From Limnovirga soli (GTDB lineage Bacteria; Bacteroidota; Bacteroidia; Chitinophagales; Chitinophagaceae): DNA of 64,000 nucleotides. The position numbers and the translations under genes are program-made. Position 1 is the stretch's first letter. Each line of letters begins with the position of its first letter. Of the stretch, positions 28,000-37,788 are shown in pieces. Under the pieces are notes generated by a model. It saw nothing but the letters and a program-made list of their open reading frames with translations, did not search any database and had not been told where the DNA came from. The stretch covers positions 124,001-188,000 of the forward strand of contig NZ_WHPF01000003.1 in the NCBI RefSeq assembly GCF_013106755.1, given 5' to 3'.

Positions 28000-28932
28000 T
28001 TACAATGCACCATTGGCGGTTAGGCTGTTTACAATGCGCTGATAGGTTTCATCTTCGCTGATTTGCTGGGGCACAAATGCTTCGCCAATTACCTGTTCGT
28101 ATAATTCAATATAACGTTTGGAAATAGTTTGAATCCATTCTGGTGTCATAACGGGAACAGTTTGGCCTTCTTTACCCATGAAGTTGTTACTGATAAGCCA
28201 TTCTCTTACAAACTCTTTACTAAGTTGTTTTTGGCGTTCACCTGTGGTTTGACGCTCTTCAAAACCATCAGCATAAAAATAGCGGGAGGAATCTGGTGTA
28301 TGAATTTCATCCATCAGGTAAATGGTATCATTCATAATGCCAAATTCATATTTGGTATCTACCAGTATTAAACCCCTTTTGGCCGCAATTTCTTTACCGC
28401 GGGCAAATAGTGCTAATGTGTATTTACACAAGGTTTCCCATTGTTGGGCAGTAGCTAATCCGGTAGCAATAATTTGATCAGCCGCAATATCCTCATCGTG
28501 TCCTTCTGATGCTTTGGTAGACGGTGTTATGATTGGTGTTGGAAAGAAATCATTTTCTTTCATTCCCTCGGGCATAGTAACACCACAAAGTATTCTTTTG
28601 CCAGAGTAATAAGTGCGCCAGGCATGCCCGGTAAGATTTCCGCGAACCACCATTTCAATTTTGAAAGGCTCACATCTTTTGCCTATGGCAACATGTGGGG
28701 CAGGTGTATCTGCCAGCCAGTTGGGGCAAATATCTTTTGTAGCATTTAGCATATAGGCTGCCACCTGGTTTAATACCTGGCCTTTAAAGGGGATAGGTTC
28801 TGGCAGAATAACATCAAATGCTGAAATGCGGTTACTGGCTACCATTACCAGCCAATCGCTGCCAATACTATATACATCTCTTACTTTTCCTTTATAAAAA
28901 GCGGTTTGTTGAGGGAATTTAAAATTTGCCAT
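28000..28932 (-). CDS. purC: SAICAR synthase
   Basis: Purine synthesis: CAIR plus aspartate plus ATP gives SAICAR. The 310 residues represent the longer form seen in Bacteroidota and eukaryote-like enzymes. N-terminal FYKGKVRDVYSIGSDWLVMV binds ATP. Other motifs are VVRGNLTGHAW, GHDEDIAADQI, and the catalytic block LVDTKYEFGIMNDTIYLMDE followed by IHTPDSSRY. Single gene. Confidence 0.96.
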   Translation of the reverse strand: MANFKFPQQTAFYKGKVRDVYSIGSDWLVMVASNRISAFDVILPEPIPFKGQVLNQVAAYMLNATKDICPNWLADTPAPHVAIGKRCEPFKIEMVVRGNLTGHAWRTYYSGKRILCGVTMPEGMKENDFFPTPIITPSTKASEGHDEDIAADQIIATGLATAQQWETLCKYTLALFARGKEIAAKRGLILVDTKYEFGIMNDTIYLMDEIHTPDSSRYFYADGFEERQTTGERQKQLSKEFVREWLISNNFMGKEGQTVPVMTPEWIQTISKRYIELYEQVIGEAFVPQQISEDETYQRIVNSLTANGAL

Positions 28933-29075
28933 GAATCAAAAATATCATATAAATTCTAAAAGCCTGTAATTCCTGTTTTAAAATATTGCAGTATGGGATT
29001 TTGAACCAAATAAAAATTTCCCAGTTAAGATAACAATTGTTATTATTGTTAACGATTTACCAAATTTTTTGCTTT

Positions 29076-31991
29076 ATGAAAAAATTAATGAGAATTCCGA
29101 TGCTTTTTATGGCTGTATTGTTGAGTATGACAACAGTATTAGCACAAACAGTAATTACTGTGTCTGGTAAAATTGCCAACAGCAGTTCTAAAGAAACCAT
29201 AAATGCTGTTTCTGTAACTATTAAGGGCAGTTCGGTGGGAGCATATACTGATGATAAGGGTAATTTTAAGTTTTCAACTTCACAAAAGCCGCCATTTACC
29301 TTGGTGATTAGTTCTGTTGGATATTCACCAAAAGAAGTTGAATATACCGGAAATGGGCAGGCATTGAATATTGAACTTGACCCTTCTTTTGCATTGGGGG
29401 TTGAAGTAGTTGTGGCAGCATCCAGGTTGCCTGAAAGGATTTTAGAATCGCCGGTATCAATTGAAAGAGTGAGCGCAGCAAACATTCGTAATGCACCAGG
29501 TGCAAGTTATTATGATGCATTGGCAAACCTGAAAGGTGTTGACATAACCACCTCGGGCTATATGTTTAAAACACCAAGTACCCGTGGTTTTAATGGTAGC
29601 GGTAGCTTACGTTTTAATCAGTTGGTAGATGGCATGGATAATACGCTTCCTGCCCTGAATTTTTCAGTTGGTAATGTGATTGGCTTAACTGAGCTGGATG
29701 TGGATAATATGGAATTGTTGCCAGGTGCGTCTTCTGCCTTATATGGATCTGGAGGTATGAATGGTACTTTGCTGATAAGTAGTAAAGACCCTTTTAAATA
29801 CCAGGGATTAAGTTTTCAGGTAAAACAGGGTGTAATGCATATGGGTGATAGCCGCCAAAAAGCTTCTCCTTTTTATGACTGGAGTTTGCGTTGGGGCAAG
29901 AAAGTATCTGATAAATTCGCCTTTAAATTTGGCGCCCAATATATTAAGGCCGATGACTGGCAGGCTGATGATAAAACCAACCTGTTACGTAATAATGTAA
30001 TAAGCTCACCTAAATCCGGTGACAGAAACAGCGATCCCAATTATGATGGGGTGAATGTGTTTGGGGATGAAATAAGTGCAAATATGAGTAGTTTTGCACA
30101 AGCTGTGCAATTCCAGACACAACAAGGTATTTTACAAGCTACAGGTGGGCAGTTGGATATAATTGCGGCATTAAATGCAAGTCTTCCTGCAAATGCAACT
30201 CAAGAACAAATTGGAGCTTTTATAGGTTCACTGCCAGCAGAACTTCAACCAACTGTACAAAATTTAGTGCCATTTTATTTTGGGTCAAGAAATAATATTT
30301 ATGGTGCACAATCTGTAAGCCGCACCGGGTATGATGAAAAAGATATTGTAGACTATAATACATTCAACTTCAAATTTTCCGGTGGATTGTATTATAAAAT
30401 TTCCAGTAATACAGAAGCTTCTTTAACTGGAAACTGGGGTAGTGGTACATCAGTGTATACTGGTGCAGATAGATATGCACTAAAGAATTTTCAGATTGGG
30501 CAGTATAAATTGGAATTTAAAAGCAAGAACTGGTTTTTAAGAGGATATACTACCCAGGAAAATTCCGGCGATTCTTATGCATCAACACTTACTGCCATTG
30601 CAGTTAACAGCACCTGGAAATCTAATGGTGATTGGCTGGGCCAGTATGTAGGTAACTATTCCGGAGCCGTGTTGGCCGGTACACCTTCTGATGCAGCTCA
30701 TGCCTATGCCCGCAGTGTAGCCGATGCTGGCAGATTAGTACCAGGTACACAGGCATTTAAAGATGCATTTAATAAATCTATTACTACACCTATTAGCGAA
30801 GGCGGATCTCAGTTTGCCGATAAATCTGACTTATGGCAATATGAAGGACAATGGAACCTGTCTCAATACGTAAAATTTGTGGATGTGTTGATTGGATCCA
30901 GTTACAGACAATATTCATTGAATTCAAAAGGTACCATTTTTGCGGATGGTGATGGCAGAATCAAAATTGGTGAAGTAGGTGGTTATATCCAATTACAAAA
31001 ATCACTCTTAAAAGATGTATTAAAACTAACTGCTGCCGGACGTTATGATAAAAACAAAAACTTTGATGGCCGTTTTACCCCAAGGGTTACTGCTTCTATA
31101 AAAGTGGCTAAAGAAAATAATATTCGTTTATCTTATCAGCAGGCATATCGTTTTCCAACCAATCAGGATCAGTGGATTAATTTGATTACACCTGGAAGTA
31201 TACTTATAGGTTGCTTACCTTATTTTGCTGACCTATATCAATTTTCTACAAATCCAGTTTATTCTTCTGAAAGTATAGTAGCATACAGGGCTTCAGTTGG
31301 GGCAGGTGCACCAAACCCTACTTTACTAAAACAATCTGCGTTTACAGCTGCAAAACCAGAAAGTGTACAATCATTTGAAATTGGCTACAGGGGAATAATT
31401 GGGAAAAAATTATTGGTTGATGCCTATTACTATAATAGCAAATACAAAGATTTTATTGCCCGTTCTGCAGTGGGTCGTGGAGTTAGTGGCGTTCCGGCAA
31501 ATGTATACACAGAATTAGCCAGCCCTTTCACTACCACCAATTATTCTTTTGTGGTAAATAGCCCAACACCAGTAAAAGCAAATGGCTTTGGTATTGGCTT
31601 GGATTACCAAATTGGTAGAAAAGGATATAAAATACTTGCCAACTACTATACTGATCAATTGGTTGATGTACCAAGCGGTTTGGTTACATTTTTTAACACA
31701 CCTAAAAACAGGTATAATTTAGGCTTTGCCAACGCAAATGCATATAAAGGATTTGGATTTAATCTTATTTACAAATGGCAAAGTGAAGTGGAGTATCAGG
31801 GTACTTTTGCAGCTGCTACTATTCCTTCTTTTGGTACAATGGATATGCAGATTAGTTACAAACCCGGTAAGTCTAAAAACCTTATCAAAATTGGTGGTAC
31901 CAACATATTTAATAACTATTACCAAAATGCATTTGGCAACCCTTATATAGGTGGTTTATACTATATTAGTTTTGGGTACAATGTATTTTAA
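29076..31991 (+). CDS. TonB-dependent outer-membrane receptor
   Basis: Active uptake of a large or scarce substrate across the outer membrane, powered by TonB-ExbBD. The start at 29076 gives the signal peptide MKKLMRIPMLFMAVLLSMTT ending VLAQ. A carboxypeptidase-regulatory-like beta-sandwich (about 25-105, VSGKIANSSSKETINAVSVT) is followed by the plug (LPERILESPVSIERVSAANI, MELLPGASSALYGSGGMNGT) and a 22-strand-type barrel ending in GLYYISFGYNVF with terminal Phe. 971 residues. No SusD partner follows, so it is not a Sus-type pair. Substrate unknown. Confidence 0.93.
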   Translation: MKKLMRIPMLFMAVLLSMTTVLAQTVITVSGKIANSSSKETINAVSVTIKGSSVGAYTDDKGNFKFSTSQKPPFTLVISSVGYSPKEVEYTGNGQALNIELDPSFALGVEVVVAASRLPERILESPVSIERVSAANIRNAPGASYYDALANLKGVDITTSGYMFKTPSTRGFNGSGSLRFNQLVDGMDNTLPALNFSVGNVIGLTELDVDNMELLPGASSALYGSGGMNGTLLISSKDPFKYQGLSFQVKQGVMHMGDSRQKASPFYDWSLRWGKKVSDKFAFKFGAQYIKADDWQADDKTNLLRNNVISSPKSGDRNSDPNYDGVNVFGDEISANMSSFAQAVQFQTQQGILQATGGQLDIIAALNASLPANATQEQIGAFIGSLPAELQPTVQNLVPFYFGSRNNIYGAQSVSRTGYDEKDIVDYNTFNFKFSGGLYYKISSNTEASLTGNWGSGTSVYTGADRYALKNFQIGQYKLEFKSKNWFLRGYTTQENSGDSYASTLTAIAVNSTWKSNGDWLGQYVGNYSGAVLAGTPSDAAHAYARSVADAGRLVPGTQAFKDAFNKSITTPISEGGSQFADKSDLWQYEGQWNLSQYVKFVDVLIGSSYRQYSLNSKGTIFADGDGRIKIGEVGGYIQLQKSLLKDVLKLTAAGRYDKNKNFDGRFTPRVTASIKVAKENNIRLSYQQAYRFPTNQDQWINLITPGSILIGCLPYFADLYQFSTNPVYSSESIVAYRASVGAGAPNPTLLKQSAFTAAKPESVQSFEIGYRGIIGKKLLVDAYYYNSKYKDFIARSAVGRGVSGVPANVYTELASPFTTTNYSFVVNSPTPVKANGFGIGLDYQIGRKGYKILANYYTDQLVDVPSGLVTFFNTPKNRYNLGFANANAYKGFGFNLIYKWQSEVEYQGTFAAATIPSFGTMDMQISYKPGKSKNLIKIGGTNIFNNYYQNAFGNPYIGGLYYISFGYNVF

Positions 31992-32009
31992 TAACTTTCT
32001 TTTAATGGT

Positions 32010-32038
32010 AAAAGCCCTTCTGTATGGAAGGGCTTTTT
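32010..32038 (+). terminator. Terminator after the TonB receptor gene
   Basis: AAAAGCCCTTC-TGTAT-GGAAGGGCTTTTT. Confidence 0.9.
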
Positions 32039-32124
32039 ATTTGGATATATTTTATGTTCAAGCTTTATTATTGGCATTTTCTGCTTATTCAAATGGGCTG
32101 CTAAAGGCTCACTAATGGCCTTTA

Positions 32125-32144
32125 GTACAAGTGTGCGACGCAAG
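32125..32144 (-). repeat. Interspersed type I core repeat
   Basis: GTACAAGTGTGCGACGCAAG then TAAAGCTGCCATGCA, with TTGCCGGGCTC about 25 bp on. Confidence 0.88.
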
Positions 32145-32279
32145 TAAAGCTGCCATGCAAATTAGTTGCCGGGCTCAAAAAAAATCTACTGCAAATATTT
32201 GGTTTGCGCTTTCAAATCTATAGGCCTGCATTATCTTGCAACAGTATAAGTAATGATTCATTTATAGGGATAACACACC

Positions 32280-33623
32280 ATGAAGGAAAACAGCCTGCTT
32301 ACCGAAGGAGATGTAAATTTTGCCGAGTCGAGAAAAAACTGGTATGATATTATTGACACAAGAACAAAAGAATGGCTGGATAAAGATGCCGAGGTGTTTT
32401 TACACCAGTCATTATCTACACCCTGTTTAGATGTGCTGGCATCCTGTGAGGGCATTTATCTTACTGATGTAAGTGGTAAACAGTATATGGATTTTCATGG
32501 CAATAATGTACACCAAATTGGATACAGGAATGCCTATGTGGTAGACCGCTTAAAACAACAAATGGATATTTTGCCATTTTCTCCGCGCAGGTATACCAAT
32601 ATCCCTTCTATAGCTTTTGCAAAGAAATTAACCGATTTGTTTCCCGGAAACCTAAAAAGAGTATTATTTACACCAGGAGGTACCAGCGCCATTGGTATAG
32701 CATTAAAACTGGCTCGTGTTATAACGGGCAAATACAAAGTAGTTTCGCTAGCCGATTCATTTCACGGCGCCTCCATTGATGCTATTGCAGCTGGTGGTGA
32801 AGAGCAGTTTAAAAGGTATATGGGCCCTGCTGTTAACGAAACGGCCAATATTCCTCAGCCAACTACTTACCGTAACGATGGCGATGAAATTGAATATGCC
32901 AATGCCCTGGAAACTAATTTACAAAGCGATTCCTCTATTGGTGCTTTTATTGCCGAAACCATTCGTAATACCGATGTGCAAATTCCTTCAAAGGCTTACT
33001 GGCAAAGAATCAGAGCCATTTGTACTCAATACAATGTGTTATTAATACTCGACGAAATACCTATTGCTTTTGGCCGTACCGGTAAAATGTTTGCCTTTGA
33101 ACATTATGGAATAGAACCCGATATTGTTTGTTTGGGTAAAGGCCTTGGTGCTGGCATTATTCCTTTTGCAGCTATTGTTTGTCGAGATGAATATAATATT
33201 GCCAAAGATGTTGCCCTTGGCCATTATACCCACGAAAAAAGCCCGCTGGGCAGCGTGGCTGCATTGGCTATGTTAGAATATATTGAGCAGGAAAATATTA
33301 TTGCCAAAGTACAGTCCGACGAAATATTTATGCGGCAGCATCTCCTTGCATTAAAAGAGCGGTATAGTATAATTGGTGATGTGCGAGGCATTGGCCTTTT
33401 GTGGGGTATAGAATTGGTAACAGATAGAACCACTAAAACAAAAGCAGTAAAAGAAGCAGAAATAGTAATGTACAACTGTCTCGAAAATGGCTTAAGTTTT
33501 AAAGTATCTCAGGGCAATGTTTTGCAGCTTTGTCCGCCGCTTATCATTACCCGCCTACAACTTCAGGCGGCTATTAATATCATAGAAAACGCTATTCAAA
33601 AAGTTTGCGCACCTGCCGCATAG
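32280..33623 (+). CDS. Class III aminotransferase-fold enzyme, PbfA-like
   Basis: PLP-dependent enzyme of aminotransferase class III. 447 residues; PLP-binding Asp258 (LLILDEIPIAFGRTGKMFAF) and Lys287 (DIVCLGKGLGAGI). The N-terminal blocks LTEGDVN, FLHQSLSTPCLDVLASCEG, MDFHGNNVHQIGY and PFSPRRYTN resemble, from memory, PbfA, the (R)-1-hydroxy-2-aminoethylphosphonate ammonia-lyase of phosphonate breakdown. No phosphonate gene (phnW, phnX, phnY) is nearby, so the assignment rests on sequence alone. It could also be an uncharacterised omega-transaminase. Confidence 0.75.
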   Translation: MKENSLLTEGDVNFAESRKNWYDIIDTRTKEWLDKDAEVFLHQSLSTPCLDVLASCEGIYLTDVSGKQYMDFHGNNVHQIGYRNAYVVDRLKQQMDILPFSPRRYTNIPSIAFAKKLTDLFPGNLKRVLFTPGGTSAIGIALKLARVITGKYKVVSLADSFHGASIDAIAAGGEEQFKRYMGPAVNETANIPQPTTYRNDGDEIEYANALETNLQSDSSIGAFIAETIRNTDVQIPSKAYWQRIRAICTQYNVLLILDEIPIAFGRTGKMFAFEHYGIEPDIVCLGKGLGAGIIPFAAIVCRDEYNIAKDVALGHYTHEKSPLGSVAALAMLEYIEQENIIAKVQSDEIFMRQHLLALKERYSIIGDVRGIGLLWGIELVTDRTTKTKAVKEAEIVMYNCLENGLSFKVSQGNVLQLCPPLIITRLQLQAAINIIENAIQKVCAPAA

Positions 33624-33687
33624 CATTCAAAGCTAATTAGATAAATGACAGGTATTAGCCCGGCAGCAAGTTGGCTATTAAGCATCC

Positions 33688-33707
33688 GTTGCGTCGCACT
33701 CTTGTGC
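33688..33707 (+). repeat. Interspersed type I core repeat
   Basis: GTTGCGTCGCACTCTTGTGC preceded by AAGCATCC, with TTAGCCCGGCAGC about 30 bp upstream. Confidence 0.88.
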
Positions 33708-33869
33708 GGCAGCAAGACTATTCAGCAAAGAATATCAGTTAATAAAGCCGTGCAATCATACCTTTAAACAGTTGGTTTTTACCCACCCCAAACTTTACAT
33801 CATATAAAAGTGCAATGCATCAATTTAATTAATACATTCAGTCAGTAAAAATCATTTAAAAGCTTGCAC

Positions 33870-34937
33870 ATGAAGAAGAATATAATCCTGTTATTACTGG
33901 TAGCAATCTATTGTTGTACAAATACGGTAAATGCACAAAAAGAAAGGGCTGTTTGGTCAAAACAACAAGCCAATGAATGGTATAGTGCAAAGGCGTGGAT
34001 ACGTGGCAGCAATTTCTCTCCCAGCTCTGCCATAAACCAGCTTGAAATGTGGCAGCAGGCCTCCTTTGACACAGCTACTATTAATCGGGAGCTGGGTTTT
34101 GCCGAATCAATTGGCTTTAACTCTATGCGGGTATTTCTGCATCACCTGGCCTGGCAGCAAGATCCCAAAGGATTTATTCAGCGCATGAATACCTACCTTT
34201 CCATTTCAGATAAACACCATATCAGCACCATGTTTGTTTTTTTTGACGATTGCTGGAATGAATCCTACAAAGCCGGTACTCAACCTGCGCCAAAGATTGG
34301 TGTTCATAATTCAGGCTGGTTAAGAGATCCGGGTAAATTGTACTACGATGATCCTGCATTAATAAGTGTATTGGAGCGCTATGTTAAAGACGTGCTAACC
34401 AATTTTAAACACGATAAAAGAATTTTGTTATGGGATGTATATAACGAACCCGGTAATAGTGGTTATGGTAATAAAAGCCTTCCCTTGTTGCAAAAAGTAT
34501 TTAGCTGGGGCAGACAAATTAATCCTGATCAGCCATTGTCATCCGGTGTATGGTCACCCGATTTAAAAGAGCTCAATGCCTTTCAACTGGCCAACGATGA
34601 TGTAATTACTTACCACAATTATAGTAATGAAGTAGAGCATGCGCAGGTAATAGACAGTTTGCAATTATATGGCCGCCCTTTAATTTGTACTGAGTATATG
34701 GCCCGTACAAGGGGTAGCCGTTTTGAAAATATTATGCCCTTGCTTAAACAACATAATGTGGCCGCTTTTAACTGGGGTTTTGTATCAGGCAAAACCAATA
34801 CCATTTATGCCTGGGATACGCCCATGCCTAACGGTGCCGAACCTGCCATTTGGTTTCATGATATTTTTAGAAAAGATGGCACCCCATTTAGTTCGGCAGA
34901 AATTAGAACCATTATGTCTTTAACCGGTAAAAATTAA
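33870..34937 (+). CDS. Secreted GH5-like glycoside hydrolase
   Basis: Probable retaining glycoside hydrolase with a clan-A TIM barrel, exported. The start at 33870 gives the signal peptide MKKNIILLLLVAIYCCTN ending NAQ. 355 residues. The acid/base Glu is near 193 (LLWDVYNEPGNSGYG, the NEP motif) and the nucleophile Glu near 275 (PLICTEYMAR). MRVFLHHLAW and VITYHNYSN also fit cellulase/mannanase-type barrels. Exact family and substrate not assigned. Next gene in the same direction: a large secreted glutaminase-like protein. Confidence 0.82.
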   Translation: MKKNIILLLLVAIYCCTNTVNAQKERAVWSKQQANEWYSAKAWIRGSNFSPSSAINQLEMWQQASFDTATINRELGFAESIGFNSMRVFLHHLAWQQDPKGFIQRMNTYLSISDKHHISTMFVFFDDCWNESYKAGTQPAPKIGVHNSGWLRDPGKLYYDDPALISVLERYVKDVLTNFKHDKRILLWDVYNEPGNSGYGNKSLPLLQKVFSWGRQINPDQPLSSGVWSPDLKELNAFQLANDDVITYHNYSNEVEHAQVIDSLQLYGRPLICTEYMARTRGSRFENIMPLLKQHNVAAFNWGFVSGKTNTIYAWDTPMPNGAEPAIWFHDIFRKDGTPFSSAEIRTIMSLTGKN

Positions 34938-34992
34938 ATTTTACAAACCATCATTATATTTTTTGCTGAATTGGCTGCATCCTGTTTCCAAC

Positions 34993-35012
34993 GTACAAGA
35001 GTGCGACGCAAG
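34993..35012 (-). repeat. Interspersed type I core repeat
   Basis: GTACAAGAGTGCGACGCAAG followed by CGGTGATGC, between two same-strand genes and only about 50 bp before the next start codon. Confidence 0.87.
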
Positions 35013-35060
35013 CGGTGATGCTATGAAAAACTATTGTTTGGTCCCCATAAATACATACAT

Positions 35061-37529
35061 ATGAAATCAGTTTTTTATATAAAATTAGTATGCGCTCTGT
35101 TGTTAGTGCAATCATTACAGGCACAAGTTAGTAAAGCGCCTGCATACCCATTAATTACGCACAATCCCTATTTTAGTGTATGGTCGTTTACGGATGAGTT
35201 AAATGCATCAGCCACCAAACATTGGACTGGCGCTAATCAATCCATGCTGGGATACATAAAAATAGACGGCACCACTTATCGATTCTTAGGCAAAGAAGAA
35301 AGGTTGCCCGAAACCATTCTGGCAGCGGCCGATGAAAAACCATACACCTGTAAATTTACTGAAGCAACACCTGCTGATGGCTGGATGAACACCGGTTTTG
35401 AGGATAATAAATGGAAAACAACAACTGCGCCCTTTAGTGATGATAAGAGCTACGCAAATACGCTGTGGTTATCAACCCAATTGTGGATGCGCAGAACTTT
35501 TACCCTAGCTGCCATCCCAAAGCAAAAGCTGTTTTTAAAATTACATCACGATGATAATGTAGTGGTATACCTGAATGGCGAAAAAATTTATACCTGCGAT
35601 TGCTGGAATGGCAAACCTGAATATTTTGCCCTGGATGAATCTGTAAATAGCAAATTAGTTATTGGCAAAAATGTGTTGGCAATTTATTGTAAAAATACAG
35701 CAGGCGGTGCCTGGCTGGATGTGGGCTTAAGTGCAGCACCAGTTCCTTCCGCTACTGAAGATGTTATTCTACCTGCGCAGCAAAAAGCTGTTAACATAAA
35801 TGCCACACAAACCAGCTACCAGTTTACCTGTGGCGCTGTTGACCTTGCCCTAACATTTACATCACCATTATTAATTAATGATTTGGATGTGATGGCCAGA
35901 CCGGTTAGCTATATTTCTTTTAAAGCCAATGCCACTGATGGTAAACAGCATGATGTGCAATTGTATTTTGGCGCATCCACCAATATGGCTGTAGATATGC
36001 CTTCGCAACAAGTGATTGCTTCACAATATACCAGCAATGGATTAACAGTTTTAAAAGCCGGTACAACTACACAACAGGTATTACAAAAAAAGGGCGACGA
36101 TCTTCGCATAGATTGGGGATACATGTATATTGCAGCACCGGTTTCTCAACAGGCAATACAACATATTACTACAGCTGATATGGCTATTCGCAAATTTATT
36201 AGTCCAAAAGCAGCGGCTGCTGTAAACCTTGCTACAGGCAAAAACCTGATGATGAGCACTGTTTTTTCTTTTGGCAAACTGGGCGCTGATGCCAGAGAGA
36301 AAATGTTGATGATTGGCTACGACGATTTATTTGCCGTTCAATACTTTAAGCAAAACCTGAAAAGCTGGTGGAAATTGCAGCCCGGTATTACCATGGATAA
36401 GTTATTGCATACCGCTTACAACGAGTATCAACCCGTTTTGGCAAAATGCACGGCCCTGAATAATACCATTTATAACGATGCACTGGCTGCCGGTGGCGAA
36501 ACCTATGCCCGCCTTTGCATTACTGCCTACAGACAAAGCATTGCAGCACACAGTTTGGTAAAAAGTCCGCAGGGCGAACTGTTGTTTTTATCCAAAGAAA
36601 ATTTTAGTAATGGCTCTATTAATACCGTTGATGTTACTTACCCCTCTGCGCCTTTGTTTTTAATGTATAACCCCGAATTAATGAAGGGCATGTTAAATGG
36701 CATTTTTTATTACAGCGAAAGTGGCAAGTGGGCCAAACCTTTTGCTGCTCATGATTTAGGTACTTTCCCACTGGCTAACGGTCAAACCTATGGAGAAGAT
36801 ATGCCGGTGGAGGAATGTGGTAATATGGTTATTCTTGCCGCTGCTATTGCACGTGCCGATGGTAATGCCAGCTATGCAAAAAAGCACTGGGCTACCTTAA
36901 CCCAATGGGCTAATTATCTGGCCACCGAGGGCTTAGACCCCACCAACCAATTATGTACCGATGATTTTGCCGGTCACCTGGCACGCAATGCTAATCTTTC
37001 CATTAAAGCTATTTGTGGTGTGGGTGGTTATGCCATGATGGCCAATATGCTGGGCGATACAGCTACAGCTGCCAAATACAATGCACTGGCTACAACCATG
37101 GCAGCCAAATGGCAGCAATTAGCCAAGGCCGGCGACCATTATGGTTTAACGTTTGATAACCCGGCATCCTGGAGCCAGAAATACAATATGGTTTGGGATA
37201 AAATTTTGCACCTTAATTTATTTCCATCCGAGGTGTACCAGAAGGAAATTGCTTATTATCTAACAAAACAAAATGCATTTGGCCTGCCATTGGATAGTCG
37301 CAAAACCTACACAAAATCTGACTGGATTTTATGGACAGCCACTATGGCCAATACTCAGCAAGATTTTGAGGCACTAATTGCTCCTGTGTACAAGTTTACT
37401 TCGGCAACACCCACACGGGTACCGCTTAGCGACTGGCACGAAACTACTGATGGCAGACAGGTTGGGTTTCAGGCGAGGAGTGTGGTGGGTGGTTATTTTA
37501 TAAAAACGCTGGCCAATAAATGGAAGTAG
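35061..37529 (+). CDS. Secreted glutaminase-like protein (DUF5127-DUF4965-DUF1793 type)
   Basis: Resembles fungal extracellular glutaminase A and its bacterial relatives; hydrolysis of glutamine is possible but unproven in bacteria. The start at 35061 yields the signal MKSVFYIKLVCALLLVQSLQ ending AQ. 822 residues. The N-terminal APAYPLITHNPYFSVWSFTD is typical. An inserted galactose-binding-like domain covers about 105-225 (MRRTFTLAAIPKQKLFLKLH, VVVYLNGEKIY). The core holds FFYYSESGKWAKPF-like text, PFAAHDLGTFPLANGQTYGE and DMPVEECGNM, and the helical C-terminal domain ends with WHETTDGRQVGFQARSVVGG, all family landmarks. Confidence 0.88.
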   Translation: MKSVFYIKLVCALLLVQSLQAQVSKAPAYPLITHNPYFSVWSFTDELNASATKHWTGANQSMLGYIKIDGTTYRFLGKEERLPETILAAADEKPYTCKFTEATPADGWMNTGFEDNKWKTTTAPFSDDKSYANTLWLSTQLWMRRTFTLAAIPKQKLFLKLHHDDNVVVYLNGEKIYTCDCWNGKPEYFALDESVNSKLVIGKNVLAIYCKNTAGGAWLDVGLSAAPVPSATEDVILPAQQKAVNINATQTSYQFTCGAVDLALTFTSPLLINDLDVMARPVSYISFKANATDGKQHDVQLYFGASTNMAVDMPSQQVIASQYTSNGLTVLKAGTTTQQVLQKKGDDLRIDWGYMYIAAPVSQQAIQHITTADMAIRKFISPKAAAAVNLATGKNLMMSTVFSFGKLGADAREKMLMIGYDDLFAVQYFKQNLKSWWKLQPGITMDKLLHTAYNEYQPVLAKCTALNNTIYNDALAAGGETYARLCITAYRQSIAAHSLVKSPQGELLFLSKENFSNGSINTVDVTYPSAPLFLMYNPELMKGMLNGIFYYSESGKWAKPFAAHDLGTFPLANGQTYGEDMPVEECGNMVILAAAIARADGNASYAKKHWATLTQWANYLATEGLDPTNQLCTDDFAGHLARNANLSIKAICGVGGYAMMANMLGDTATAAKYNALATTMAAKWQQLAKAGDHYGLTFDNPASWSQKYNMVWDKILHLNLFPSEVYQKEIAYYLTKQNAFGLPLDSRKTYTKSDWILWTATMANTQQDFEALIAPVYKFTSATPTRVPLSDWHETTDGRQVGFQARSVVGGYFIKTLANKWK

Positions 37530-37568
37530 AAAATTATTAGCCTGGCTCTATATCTCTGCTCAACTTTA

Positions 37569-37678
37569 CTTGCGTCGCACACTTGGGCTGTAGAAAAGAT
37601 ATTGGCTGCTGGCTAGTAGCTAATGGCTAACAGCTAAAAGCTCATTCCTGTTTAGAAAGTACAAGAGTGCGACGCAAG
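37569..37678. repeat. Inverted pair of type I core repeats
   Basis: CTTGCGTCGCACACTTGGGC (37569-37588) and GTACAAGAGTGCGACGCAAG (37659-37678), each with TTTA/TAAA on the outer side. The 70-bp interior contains repeated TAGCTAATGGCTAACAGC-like text. Confidence 0.87.
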
Positions 37679-37726
37679 TAAAGCCAAATAGTATTACTCA
37701 TGTTTGGGTCAAAATATTTGTAATCC

Positions 37727-37766
37727 AAAAAAAATGGTGAATGAAAAGCTTCATTCACCATTTTTC
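37727..37766. terminator. Bidirectional terminator before hutU
   Basis: AAAAATGGTGAATGAA-AAGC-TTCATTCACCATTTTT. Confidence 0.9.
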
Positions 37767-37788
37767 ATTATTAGAAAACTATCTTGTT

